Assembly: GCA_015680685.1 (NCBI GenBank)
Contig: MNCI01011056.1
Location: 318,246-382,245 of the forward strand
DNA length: 64,000 nt
Source: Gnetum montanum
Lineage: Eukaryota; Streptophyta; Gnetopsida; Gnetales; Gnetaceae
Reading direction: 5' to 3'
Both the position numbers and the translations under genes were made by a program. The notes beneath the pieces were generated by a model that saw nothing but the letters and a program-made list of their open reading frames with translations, made no database searches and was not told where the DNA came from. Numbering within the stretch: the first letter of the stretch is position 1; every line of letters starts with the position of its first letter. Positions 24,260 through 35,183 of the stretch are shown one piece after another.

Positions 24260-25098
24260 ATCCATTCCATTTTTTGGTTAATTGTTTTCAATAATAGTCA
24301 TGGGGATGTCAAGTATGATACTTAGGCACTAAATCTTTTCTTTTCTTACTACTTTTTCATATTCATTGATATTTTTTCTATTCTTCTATACCTTTTCCAT
24401 TTCTTAATAGTTTTTTATTCTTTGATACTTTTTAAATTCTTTCTACATTTTTATGTTCTTATCATATTTTACTATTCTTATCAATTTTTATATGATTTTT
24501 CATCATCTTTCTTGTAGATATTTTTGTTAAGTTTCTCAGTAAAGTCCAAAGGAATAACGCAAGATGTAATCCTAATAATGTGAAAATTACTCTATACTAT
24601 CAAATCATAGAAGGGATGATTCTATATATAGTGAGACCACATCATCCATCCACTCATTTCCAATATTAAGAGGTTCTTACCATATCCATAATGATATGTT
24701 TTTCATGATAAATATTAAATAAACTTATAATCATTATGCCTAGATAGAAAAGTGAAGAACCAAGTGGGAATGAAACGAATGTGACATCAAGGGGATTTGT
24801 GGATTCTCTAAAACTACTATTATAAGTCTTATTCTATTATTAATTTGTTTTATTTACTTGAGTTCTAATGAAAAATGGAAGAATGTCTAAAATAAGTGCT
24901 AATTTACCATGTCACTAGAAAGACATGTTACCCATTTTTGAAGGTAGTCCTCTAGTAAGGTTGACATAGTAAAAACATAATAAACACATAGAATATAATT
25001 TCTAGGGGTTTCACTAGAAAGACATGTTACTATTGGTGACCATTTAAGAACACCAATGTTGTGGGCCTCCAATCTCATTTCTTTGGGATCATACAAAA
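24260..25098. other. AT-rich non-coding stretch next to D1
   Basis: No gene is recognised. The first part is T-rich tail sequence of element C. The second part carries a direct repeat of TCACTAGAAAGACATGTTAC (about 24911 and 25012). On the minus strand it lies just inside the D1 LTR-like end and may be leader of the element to which D1 belonged. Confidence 0.4.
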
Positions 25099-26316
25099 TG
25101 AAAGTGTTCTTCAAGCAAGGTTTAGGTGCTTACTAGTCTCTAGTAACACCAAGGCCCAACTACCTTCAAATAGACTCAATGGTTATGAAATGAACTAAAC
25201 ATGAATACGTGTTTTTTGTTGTGAATGTTGACATGGTGGAGGTTGTGTATGAAATTGTATTTGGCTATCATTAAAGAAATTTAATTTTGTCAAATACTAT
25301 GAGTTGTTGAAGGTTCCTATTTTGTCAAATCACTTAGTATATATAGTCCCTATAGTACATTACTTGTAACAAATAAAATTTCACAAAAACGTTTAAGCAC
25401 AATTTTGAAAATCTACTCCTAATTTTTCCCACAGACAAAATTCTACAAGAAAACGAGAAATAGAGCAAGATTTAATGGGTTTTAAAAAGAGAAATGAAAA
25501 GAAAGCAGATTTTTCTAAGATCTCAAACATTTAAGCAAGATAAACTAACATGAGGAAACACTTTGCAATAAAGTTATTCCAATTTAATCTATTATGAATC
25601 ACCCAAACCTTCTGATCTCAACAAGCAATTTCATAAAATGCACTCTTATTTAACTACCAAAATGCTTTGTAAATGACAAAGTACAAGCTTCTATTTGGTT
25701 ATAGTTAAAATTTATCAAGAATTGTGAACAATAGAACTTCTAAAAAAGATTGACAATTTCAAGATTGCAATATTAAGGTAATACACTTTATAAATAAAAA
25801 AGCTATTTCAATCATCTTAAAGTATCAAAGATTATCTAAATTCCCTAAACTCAAACAAACAATTTCTATAAGACATTATTATTAAATTGCTCAAGATGCT
25901 TTTCTAATACAACATAAGCTCTTATTTGGCAAATCTCAATTGAAGTCTAATATTACGCAAAAATAGAGCTATAAAGGCAACTTTGAAAAATCCCAAAATT
26001 AAATACTAAGCATGATACTATCTAAACTATTAGTTAAGCATCTAAAACAAATTGATAAAAAAAATCATAGAATTTAAAAAAAGTAGCTAAATTGATAAAT
26101 TCTACCCTTGAAGCCTTTATATACTGACCTAAAGGTAGTTACAATCATCATGAAAAGTTGAGGTAAGTTACTTACATTATGGGGGCTGGCTATAACTATC
26201 ATATGAATTAATGATAATTAGTTATAACTATCATGGAGTTAGAACCATATAGGGCATTGAATTATGAAACACTGTACAATTATGAATTATTAACAAATGT
26301 CCCATAATTATGAACA
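25099..26316 (-). mobile_element. LTR-like repeat D1
   Basis: The region is similar along its length to 58380-59826 in the same orientation. Both contain TTTAGGTGCTTACT, ACACCAAGGCCCAA, TACTTGTAACAAATAAA and a TATA-like box followed by GGCTTCAAGGGT on the minus strand (near 26115). The minus-strand end next to 25099 is followed by TTTTGTATGATCCCAAAG, a weak tRNA-Asp-type primer site also matched at D2. It is therefore read as a 5' LTR remnant of a minus-strand element. The outer borders are approximate. Confidence 0.6.
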
Positions 26317-26699
26317 CATGAGACTACTCTACATGAGACTACTCTACATTGGAACCTTTGCTCCTTTGTACACAGTAACTAATGAGAATATAAAGCAATG
26401 CAATAAAATAAACATTCATGGGGCAAATAAGATAAACTGCCATTATTTATCGTTATGGGTAGTTTTTATGAATTTTTGTTATGTTTTTTCCCTTGGAGAT
26501 TGGAATTCCAAAAACTCTGCCATGCTAAAATGTCCTGTAAGCACCTGTGTGCTCCATGAGCATGGAATGTGGCATGTACACAGTGGCACTGGAGCGCTGA
26601 CTGCTGAACACAGAGTAAAGCAACATCAGGGCTGCACACAGACACACGTTGATCCCTACTGCCATTCCAAGTGAGTGGAACATCTGGAACATTTGGCAT

Positions 26700-27521
26700 C
26701 GTGCTGCTACCTTCTTACTGTACCATGTGTTACCAAATTCATCTCGGGCAGAATAAGCATTAGTATTGGCGTCGCACAGTACGTGGATCGGGTTTCTGTA
26801 CAGATCCTTATTTGCTTCCGACACGTGCAGCTCCCAGTCATGGCAGGATAACATGAAGTGGTCAGTATTGCGGCTGCGGCTCTGGAATGGGTGAACATAA
26901 TCGGCCATGAAGTTATTGAACGGTGCGTAACTGTGTTTGTAACGATAGCTCACCATCATCACCACGCTGAATGGCAGAAAATAGACGTGAGCTCTACTTT
27001 CATTGGTTCGGTTGAAGTTATTGGAAAAATATCCTTCAAATTCTGGGAGTGAATCAATGGAGTGGTTGAGAAACATTCTTGGATTTCCAAGTTGCCCACA
27101 AGCTGCCATTTTGTCATTGCCACGGCAATGGCAGATAAATACAACTATCCCAGAATCAGTCATTTTCTATGCGCCGGAGATTCGCCATTCCGGACAAATT
27201 TTCACGAACGGTTCGTGCCGGATTGGGGAGCGCGTACCGAAGCGTATTAAATTCGCGATGGGTACGTATTTCATAATTTCTAATGAAATTTTGTCTGGAT
27301 TTGTATTGAAATGGTCGCCTTGCCTTGCCTCGTATTGTTCTTACCTTTTTAGTGATATCTGCATTTTGCATTGAAATCTTACGTATCTTCTCCTGTTCTG
27401 AATCATACCAAAAATTGTATTTCATTGTTAATGGCATCGACATGAGACTGACCACAGAAAACGAGTACGAATAAATAAATAAATAAACAAACACTATGGT
27501 AACCGAAGACCGAAGGCGCAA
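26700..27521 (-). pseudogene. Exostosin-family glycosyltransferase (GT47) remnant
   Basis: Plant GT47 proteins are Golgi type II membrane glycosyltransferases acting on cell-wall polysaccharides. Reading leftwards, the frame from 27521 starts with a hydrophobic anchor (VTIVFVYLFIYSYSFSVV) and a basic stem. A frameshift near 27160 leads to the frame with AHVYFLPFSVVMMV, ADYV, DHFMLSCHDWELHVS and IRVLCDANT. These closely match the exostosin core (HVFFLPFSV, GADHFMLxCHDWGP, RxLCNANT). Similarity stops near 26740 at a possible splice donor (GGTAACACATGG), and no following exon is seen. The protein is about half the usual length. It could be the 5' exon of a gene whose remainder is lost, or a pseudogene. 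The frameshift favours a pseudogene. Confidence 0.75.
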
Positions 27522-27529
27522 GTATGGGT

Positions 27530-28529
27530 CATACGGAAATCAAGTTTTGGACGGGGCGTGCGAAGAAAACATTGCATGTGCATGGATTCGCCTGGCTTTG
27601 GGAGCATCAAAGGTTCCGCCATGACTCGCACATTCTCGCGTGTTTATTGTTCATTGCTGGTTTTTGCTCTTTTTCTCATATCTCTGCTCAAAAAAGAAAA
27701 ACCAAAACATGGTCATTGTCATGGGTCATGAACATGATGACGGATGGATGCTTGTTCAACTATTTTAAAAACTCTGTTTGCTTATAAAGCAACGAAGCCC
27801 ACCAGCACATTGGCCAATGGCCATATGGAAGCTCATGGTGCTCTGTTTTACTTTCCCCTTCATCATGACTAGTGCCGATTTTTCAGCGTCTGAAAGGTTT
27901 TGGATCATTGTAGGTGAGGTGAGTTCCTGGCTGTGCCGAGTTTAGTTAAGTTGTGTCTTCTTTTAATGTGGTCATCTTCAATGTGGTCAATGTGGCCCTA
28001 TGGTGTTACTCACAGGTAGTCCCTAGGGTGCTACTCACAAGTAGTTGTTGAACAAAAGTATTAGCAGACCTGATTTGTTATAAATTTGATTGAGGCTTGA
28101 GGCTTAATTTCATTTTTGGAAATATTGGATTGAGTAACAAAGGGGTTTCAATTTATTGCTGTCATTTTGGTTGTTGCAGAAATTATACGTTTGGCCAGAT
28201 GATGGCTCCTGAGTAAGGAAATGGATTCAATGCCCTCCATACCTTTGCAAATTTTCTTGCTTCAATTTAATGGTGATATTGCAATCTTCTGTGCAATTTT
28301 TAAGCAGTAACAATATTTTGGATTTACATTGTTCTATATTTTACAATGTATTTTTATGATATATGAGATTTAATTTTTTTAAAAACTAATATATTTAAAT
28401 TTTCTCTATCACGTACCCGGCTACGAACCCGTCCCCACTTTTCTTGAGGCACACGTACCCAAACACGTTCAGAATCACGAATCCTCGATTCCTCGCTTCT
28501 ACAAATCGGATTCTTTTGATGAAAATGAC
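27530..28529. other. Flank of the GT47 remnant, no gene seen
   Basis: The base composition is less AT-rich than the surrounding repeats. No reading frame or repeat is recognised. The right end is the insertion target of the LINE. Confidence 0.4.
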
Positions 28530-28546
28530 TCATTTTGCATCATCCA
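28530..28546. repeat. LINE target-site duplication, left copy
   Basis: TCATTTTGCATCATCCA, 17 bp, is repeated perfectly at 33620-33636. It marks the 5' insertion boundary of the LINE. Confidence 0.92.
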
Positions 28547-28896
28547 CCTGATGTGCCAGTGACTAATCCAATACCTGAGGCTACTGTGCACTGTTCGTAC
28601 GGCGCGGCAATAAATATTTTGCGATTTCAGGAATAGGTTTGGTTTCTGACAGGATCTGAGATATAAGATTACTGTAATAGTTACTGACAGACTGTCCTGG
28701 ATGTGCCGATTAAATATTTTTCACCGGAAATATACAAGAAAGTTTTATACGTATAGCTGAAGATTTGGAGAATCTGAATCTGAGAGTCCAGCCCATATGA
28801 TAGATCAGGATACGAATTGTTAGTCAAAATTTCCTGTGGTCAAATAGAGCGAGGAATGGAGATTGGATCAGCTCGGATCAGGGCGCCCTAGCAAAT

Positions 28897-30030
28897 ATGG
28901 GGCAGATATTGCTGCCTATTCTGTTTTGTGATCATGGAAGCGAAGGCTCTCTGACCTGTTTTAGATTAGTTCCTTCGGTTGCCATGTGGCCAGATGGTGG
29001 CTCCACATCTTCCGAGCCATTCTACGAGCTTCCTAATGATTTGTTTAAATCTATCACCCACGACATTTCTAGCAGGTATGTCTTTGTGCAAATTTTAGGC
29101 TACCTGCACCGCTTTTCTAGCTTTTTGCATCATGTCAACTTTGTTTGGAAAGATCGTGGTTTGATAGCTTCACATGTTCGATATTTATCTAATTCTTTTC
29201 TATTTGTTGAGTTTATTAACTCAGAGATGGTCACGGAAGCTCTTAGCATTAGTGTCTTTCACAATCATCATGCTTTATTGATTATTCGCAAGTGGACTCC
29301 TTCTCTCAATCCAACTTCTCTTGAATTTTGAAAAATCCCTTATTTTGTAGAGTTACCGAATCTCCCCTTGATTTTCGAAAAAGTTGAAAAAGATATTGTG
29401 TCTCACCTTGGATTAATCAAACACAATGAATCCTTAGGTACACCTAGTGGCCTTCGCAGGACTCGATATATGATTGAAGTGGACTTAGACTCTCTTAAAT
29501 GGGAACTTATTTTGCGTGCAGGTGGTATTAACTATATGCAAAAGGTGGTCTATTACAACTTTCCCAAGTCTTGCTACTACGACCAAGAGGGTCATATGTT
29601 TGTCTCATGCCTCTTTATGTTACGAAAGAAGGTAGTGCAAGCACGATGACAACAATCCTCCCCTACTGATCCTAAGGTTTTCTCTATTAGCAACAAGGCT
29701 CCTCCCACACCTAGGTCTCAACCTAAAGTTACTAAAAAGCCATCTCCTCATGCTTCTTCATTCGCTAAGGGAAAACACCCATACATTTTTACGACTTCTA
29801 ACAACCCTCCTATTGATGATGACGGATTTCAAACAGTTCCCCTCAGTAGGAAACGTCGGGGTACGGCTTTTACCAACGACGTTACACTTCAGTCCAACCA
29901 ATCCACTCAAACTCTCTTACTCACCCACATTCCCTTTACTGCCATTGATCACAACCAGGAAATGATTTCTTTAGACATTGTTAACTCTGCAACTAGGGCG
30001 GGCGTCTCCTCCCCCTTCTCTGGATGTTAG
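28897..30030 (+). pseudogene. LINE ORF1 (gag-like, DUF4283-type)
   Basis: One frame runs from the ATG at 28897 to TAG at 30028-30030, interrupted by TGA at 29329 and 29647. The N-terminal part (YELPNDLF, then FVEFINSEMVTEAL) and the middle (PYFVELPNLPLIFEK, RYMIEVDL) match the DUF4283-like RNA-binding region of plant L1 ORF1 proteins. The C-terminal part is rich in Pro, Lys and Ser with a basic patch (SRKRRGT). Both stops could be TGG-to-TGA changes. The protein would bind LINE RNA for retrotransposition. The stop overlaps the ORF2 start (ATGTTAG). Confidence 0.8.
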
Positions 30031-33000
30031 TCTATTCTTGGAATGTTCGGCGGCTCTCCAATCACCTCCGAACATGGGTGGTCGGTGCTTTTATTTGCTC
30101 TCGACCTTTGCTTCCTAACTTCCTTCTCCTGCAAGAGGTTAAAATTTCTACTCTGGATGCAATTATTATAGGCAATAGCATCCTACCTAACTCTATTGTC
30201 TTTTCCACAAATCATATTACTAGTCACGATGGTGTAGCCCTTATTATTAATAAATCCTGGTCTAATAAAATTCTCTCTCATGGTAGTCACACCTCTTTTG
30301 TTTGGGCTACTCTTCAAGGCACTTCTGGTCCTTTCGGCATTTGTAATATTTATGCTCCCACTACTCCTNNNNNNNNNNNNNNNNNNNNNNNNNNNNNNNN
30401 NNNNNNNNNNNNNNNNNNNNNNNNNNNNNNNNNNNNNNNNNNNNNNNNNNNNNNNNNNNNNNNNNNNNNNNNNNNNNNNNNNNNNNNNNNNNNNNNNNNN
30501 NNNNNNNNNNNNNNNNNNNNNNNNNNNNNNNNNNNNNNNNNNNNNNNNNNNNNNNNNNNNNNNNNNNNNNNNNNNNNNNNNNNNNNNNNNNNNNNNNNNN
30601 NNNNNNNNNNNNNNNNNNNNNNNNNNNNNNNNNNNNNNNNNNNNNNNNNNNNNNNNNNNNNNNNNNNNNNNNNNNNNNNNNNNNNNNNNNNNNNNNNNNN
30701 NNNNNNNNNNNNNNNNNNNNNNNNNNNNNNNNNNNNNNNNNNNNNNNNNNNNNNNNNNNNNNNNNNNNNNNNNNNNNNNNNNNNNNNNNNNNNNNNNNNN
30801 NNNNNNNNNNNNNNNNNNNNNNNNNNNNNNNNNNNNNNNNNNNNNNNNNNNNNNNNNNNNNNNNNNNNNNNNNNNNNNNNNNNNNNNNNNNNNNNNNNNN
30901 NNNNNNNNNNNNNNNNNNNNNNNNNNNNNNNNNNNNNNNNNNNNNNNNNNNNNNNNNNNNNNNNNNNNNNNNNNNNNNNNNNNNNNNNNNNNNNNNNNNN
31001 NNNNNNNNNNNNNNNNNNNNNNNNNNNNNNNNNNNNNNNNNNNNNNNNNNNNNNNNNNNNNNNNNNNNNNNNNNNNNNNNNNNNNNNNNNNNNNNNNNNN
31101 TCGCTCAAGATATCTCTCTTTCTGAAATCAAGGCTACTATGTTTAGCCTGGCCAATGATAAAGCGCTTGGTTTTGATGGCATCCGCATTGAGTTTTTTAA
31201 GAATCATTGAGATATTGTGGGTTCTGACCTCTCTTATGTTTTTGCAGAAGCCATAAATCAACAGTCTCTCGATCCTGAGTTAAATAGAGGTGTCATCCGT
31301 CTTATTCCTAAAACAGGTGATCCTTCATTGATTAGTAACTGGCGTCCTATCACTCTCCTTAACTCTGTTTACAAGATTTTGGCTAAATGTCTTGCTAATA
31401 GACTGAAGCTAATTATCCCTCAGATCATTACCCCAATGCAAACAGGCTTTGTTAAGGGTAGGTATATTCTTGATAATGTTGTTGAGGCTTGGGAAGGTAT
31501 GCAATGGGCCGAGGACTCCAATCAAAACATTGCTTTTCTTAAGCTTGATTATGCTCAAGCGTATGACAAAATTGAGTGGAAATTTGTTATTTCTTGCCTT
31601 CATAAATATGGTTTTCACATTAATTTTATTAAAATGGTGGAGACTCTTTTTGCCGACGCCAATTCCCTTATGGCTACTAACGCTGGCTTAACTAATTGCT
31701 TCAAGCTTGAGCGCTCTGTTAGGCAAGGTTTTCCTCTTGCTCCTTACCTCTTCATTCTTGTTGCGGACTTTTTGTGTCATGCTATTCATAAGGATAAGGA
31801 GAAAAATTTTCTTCAAGGTATTTTCATTGATCATAATGTTCCTTCCTTATTGAATATGCATTTTGCTGATGACTCATTCTTTATGATAAAAAATGATGCT
31901 CTTATTGCTGATCGTCTTTTTTATTGCATTGATCAATATTGTAGACTCTCTAGCTCTCAGATTAATTGGTTCAAATCTTCTATCTTTTGCAACAAAGAGG
32001 TTCAAGCCTGGGCGTTGTCTAAGTCTTGGCAATTTGTAGGAAAGGATCAAGTTTTTAAGCTTCTTGGCATTCCCTTTTCTTTTGGCGGATCATCCAAAAC
32101 CTTATGGGATGTCACTGTGAAGAAACTTGAACAAAATATTATTAAGTGGAAGGAAAAGAAGCTATCTATGGCTGGTAAATTTATTGTCTGCAAGCATATT
32201 CTCTTATCTACCCATCTGTATTACTCTTCTTGTTGGGCTCCTAGCATATCTGCTTATCGTCGCATTGATCAACTAGTCAAACACTTTCTTTGGAACAGCA
32301 GCCATACTAAGAAAGGATTTTGTCGGGTTGCTTGGAATGTCTGTACTTCTCATAAACAGGATGATGGTTTGGGCCTCATTGATTGCTACAAACAGGGCAT
32401 TGTGTTATGTGCCAAATGGATGGCCAAATGCTTATCTGGCTCTTAACCTTGGAAGCTTCTTTTCCTTAAACACATACAGCTTGGGAAGCCCAAAGGTAGT
32501 AATTATTGGAATAATACTCATTTCCTTAACTGGATTCTTTTTCCCACTGGTATTACCATTTTTGGTTCTATTGTCATCAAACACATTTGGAAGGCATGGT
32601 GTTATCTCAGTTAGTTTTGGAACTTTAACACTATCACTATTTCTTCCTCTACACTTGATAAGCTTTCTCCTTGGTGGATTCCCATTCACAATGAACCTTG
32701 GGCCATTAAGTGTCCTCATCTATGTAGCACTTGGGATAAACTTGGCATCTCCTCCCTCTCCTCTCTTCGCCTACATAATCGTTGGATTACTTGGACTGAA
32801 TGTCACCTTATTTACGGTATTAATGCTGCTCAAAAGTCTACCTTTTGTATGATTTTGGATAGCTTGAACAAAAGTGTTGTTATTCAAGACTCCCTTGGTG
32901 GTTTTTTAGATCTTTCTTGGATTTCTGGTCATCAAGTTTTTCCATATCATTCTAAGATTGTTTACTCTCTTATTAATTCCACTACTAATATTTGGCCTAG

Positions 33001-33414
33001 ATTCAACCATCTTTCTACTTCTTCAAAGATTCAACATTTTCTGTGGTATTTGATTCACCAAGGTCTTCCTGTGGGTGTTCGGCGCTCTCATCTGGGGGTT
33101 CCTGACCCACGATGTCCTATTTGTCACAGGGAAGATGCATTTACTCACTATTTTTTTCTTGTCCCCTTGCTCATAGCTCTTGGATTTGGTGTGGCAGGTT
33201 TTTATAGGGTTTTCAACCAAGCTTGGATGAGGTTCTTTTTGGTAACACTCCACATCTTCAAAGCTCTTTGATTTATATCTAGTGTTGCCTTCGTCCCCTT
33301 ATTCTCCATGCTATCTGGAAATTTCATTGTAATGTGGTTTTTCAACGTGATTCTCCTACTAATATTCTCTCCTTGTCTATTCAAGGAGACATCATTCAAC
33401 AGCTAATGCTGTAG
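30024..33414 (+). pseudogene. LINE ORF2: endonuclease, reverse transcriptase, zinc-binding domain
   Basis: The protein starts at ATG 30024 with the apurinic-type endonuclease (YSWNVRRL, LLQEVK, NIYAP). The unsequenced gap removes the rest of this domain. RT resumes at 31101 with DKALGFDGI, RPITLLNSVYKILA, AYDKIEWKF, VRQGFPLAPYLF and the catalytic FADD (31862-31873). After RT come the zf-RVT linker (KIQHFLWYLIHQGLP) and CPICHREDAFTHYFF near 33115. Stops at 31208 (TGA, expected Trp), 32444 and 32612, and a frameshift in a T run near 33140, disable it. The frame ends at TAG 33412-33414. ORF2 nicks target DNA and copies LINE RNA. Confidence 0.9.
30369..31100. other. Assembly gap of 732 N
   Basis: The gap lies inside LINE ORF2 between the endonuclease and RT. 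The true gap size is unknown. The frame differs on the two sides. Confidence 0.99.
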
Positions 33415-33619
33415 TTGAGCTCTTGAACTTTTTCTCTCCTGTTTTTCCTAATTTCTTGTAGTTTCTCCTCTTCTGAGATGAGCTTTTCCCCTTTGGCTGT
33501 TAGTGTCTCCTTCTTTGAGACCTCTTCATCTTTTTTGACCCTCTCTTTTATCCCCTTTGTACTATTTTCTTTTTTCTCTATTAATTAAATTTATTTTTTG
33601 GGGTCTGACACCCCCCCAG

Positions 33620-33636
33620 TCATTTTGCATCATCCA
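33620..33636. repeat. LINE target-site duplication, right copy
   Basis: TCATTTTGCATCATCCA is identical to 28530-28546. Confidence 0.92.
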
Positions 33637-34840
33637 AACTGTCATTAATTCCCGCAAGCATCACATATTTGAACAAAATTTTGTAATTATGCCTATGGCT
33701 AGGTGCCTCTCTCATCATGGTAAAGGGCGCTGAGGTTATATCTGTAGTTGATAGGCATTATCAATTTCTTAACCTCATCTGTTGTTGCAACTATGTAATG
33801 TGCAAACTATGGAAGACAATTCACAATCTGGAATGTTATGGAAGTGTCTAGTCCTGTTGGATGAAATAGAAGATCTGTGAATTCCTAAGTTTTTCCCAGA
33901 AGAATGTGCATCAACTTTCATAAAATATACTGACTGAAATTCAACATTTCCTCTCAGGATGACCTATTTCCTCTTTTAAATTCTTTCTTCTTTAGGAACG
34001 TAAATCTAGGAACACTTTCTTACTCCATGCACTCTTTTTGTAATTACTACCATGTACATTGCTGCCTCATGCTAGGAGTTAGAAATCCTTTCATTTACAA
34101 TATATTTCATTTAATTGATATCACATAAAGCATCTCCTTGATATTTTTGAGATAATAAGTCTACTTCATCAATGGATCAAAATGTGACAACAGTTACCCA
34201 TGCTTAAAGGTAGGTGGCTTCTTAGAAATCATAAAAATGAATGTGTGCAATTAATAAACTACTTTCTTAAACTACATTGCTAAGTGTTGATGCTTCTTAT
34301 AGAAGTGGTAGTTTCAGGGTTGTTAGTTTTAGGATAATGCAATGCAATCTTATTACTTGTTGAGCCAAGTAATGCTTCAATGATGTAACTTATCCTAGAT
34401 ATAGTCTCATTCATACATAAAATGCAATGTTGATCATTTGTAAGTGGTCTCCAAGTTTTGATGTTAAATCTAAAGAGTACTCTAAAATTCTATGTTTTGT
34501 CAAGATATTTAATCTTCTTTGGATTTTTCAAAAAGTTGAGCAGTAAATTTGTTAGGGTTCTTAGTCCTATTAAGCATATGGAATCTATTTCCACATCATT
34601 TGATTCTTATAAATACTTTTTTTTTTAAGTTGAAATAATCTTCTTAACTGTGAAAAGAAATTGATATTGCAACCAAACAAAACTTATATTCAACCAATTA
34701 CATATTATAATCTCTTCAATTTTTTTAACTTTTGTCATTGTGAATGATATTTGTTTAATGCTTATCATTTCTTTGCCTAAAAAATGATGGTAAGGAAAAA
34801 TAAAAAACATATTGAAGTTAAGGATAGAAAAAACATTGTG
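33637..34840. other. AT-rich sequence upstream of the NPF exon, possible intron
   Basis: No reading frame is recognised. It could be part of an intron of the transporter gene, which would make the LINE an intronic insertion. No upstream NPF exon is visible in the window, so this remains open. Confidence 0.35.
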
Positions 34841-34851
34841 AGCTTGAAGAC

Positions 34852-35183
34852 ATGAAAACAGTAGTGGGGATGCAGGAATTCTTCTATGATGAAATGCCTG
34901 ACAAGATCAAGAGCCTGGAAATTTCCATCTATTTGAGTGTGCTGGGCATTGGCAGCATTCTGAGTGGGGTCATTATTTCTCTGGTTAAAAAATTAAGCTG
35001 CCATAACCCAAAAAGCAGTTGCTGGATCTCAGATAATTTGAATAATGGGCATTTGAATTATTTTTACGGTTCTTGGCTGTTTTGAGTGCCTTGAATCTTC
35101 TCATTTATCAGCTTTTGGCAAGGAAATACGAATATCTAAGTGTTTTAGACGACAGCGCCTACCAGGAAGCATCTGAACCTTGA
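34852..35183 (+). pseudogene. NPF (NRT1/PTR) transporter, C-terminal exon
   Basis: NPF proteins are plasma- or organelle-membrane transporters of nitrate, peptides or hormones, with 12 membrane segments. The exon starts in the region VVGMQEFFYDEMPD, continues with LSVLGIGSILSGVIISL (a membrane helix) and WISDNLNNGHLNYFY, and ends with FLAVLSALNLLIYQLLA. These match the last quarter of the family in order. At about 35069 one base is missing where the family has Trp after YFY (TAC GG TTC), so the final helix is out of frame. Without that slip the frame would end at TGA 35181-35183. The preceding exons are not in the window. A gene fragment or pseudogene is likely, although a sequencing error at the slip cannot be excluded. 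Confidence 0.8.

Larger units (their letters stand above)
28547..33619 (+). mobile_element. L1-type plant LINE, full length apart from an assembly gap
   Basis: The element is bounded by 17-bp perfect direct repeats and contains a 5' leader (28547-28896), ORF1, ORF2 and a 3' UTR (33415-33619). It does not end in a poly(A) tail. The 3' end is T-rich and then reads GGGGTCTGACACCCC followed by CCCAG, where GGGGT and ACCCC can pair. Its coding frames contain few stops compared with the gypsy elements around it, so it is a younger insertion. About 732 bases are unsequenced. Confidence 0.9.

Noticed and set aside
30350-31261. Long frames across the N run
   Set aside because: They are open only because the unsequenced bases have no stops.
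32328-32852. 174-codon hydrophobic frame resembling a membrane protein
   Set aside because: It is a shadow of LINE ORF2 in another frame. The ORF2 frame gives the expected RT-to-zf-RVT linker through the same bases.
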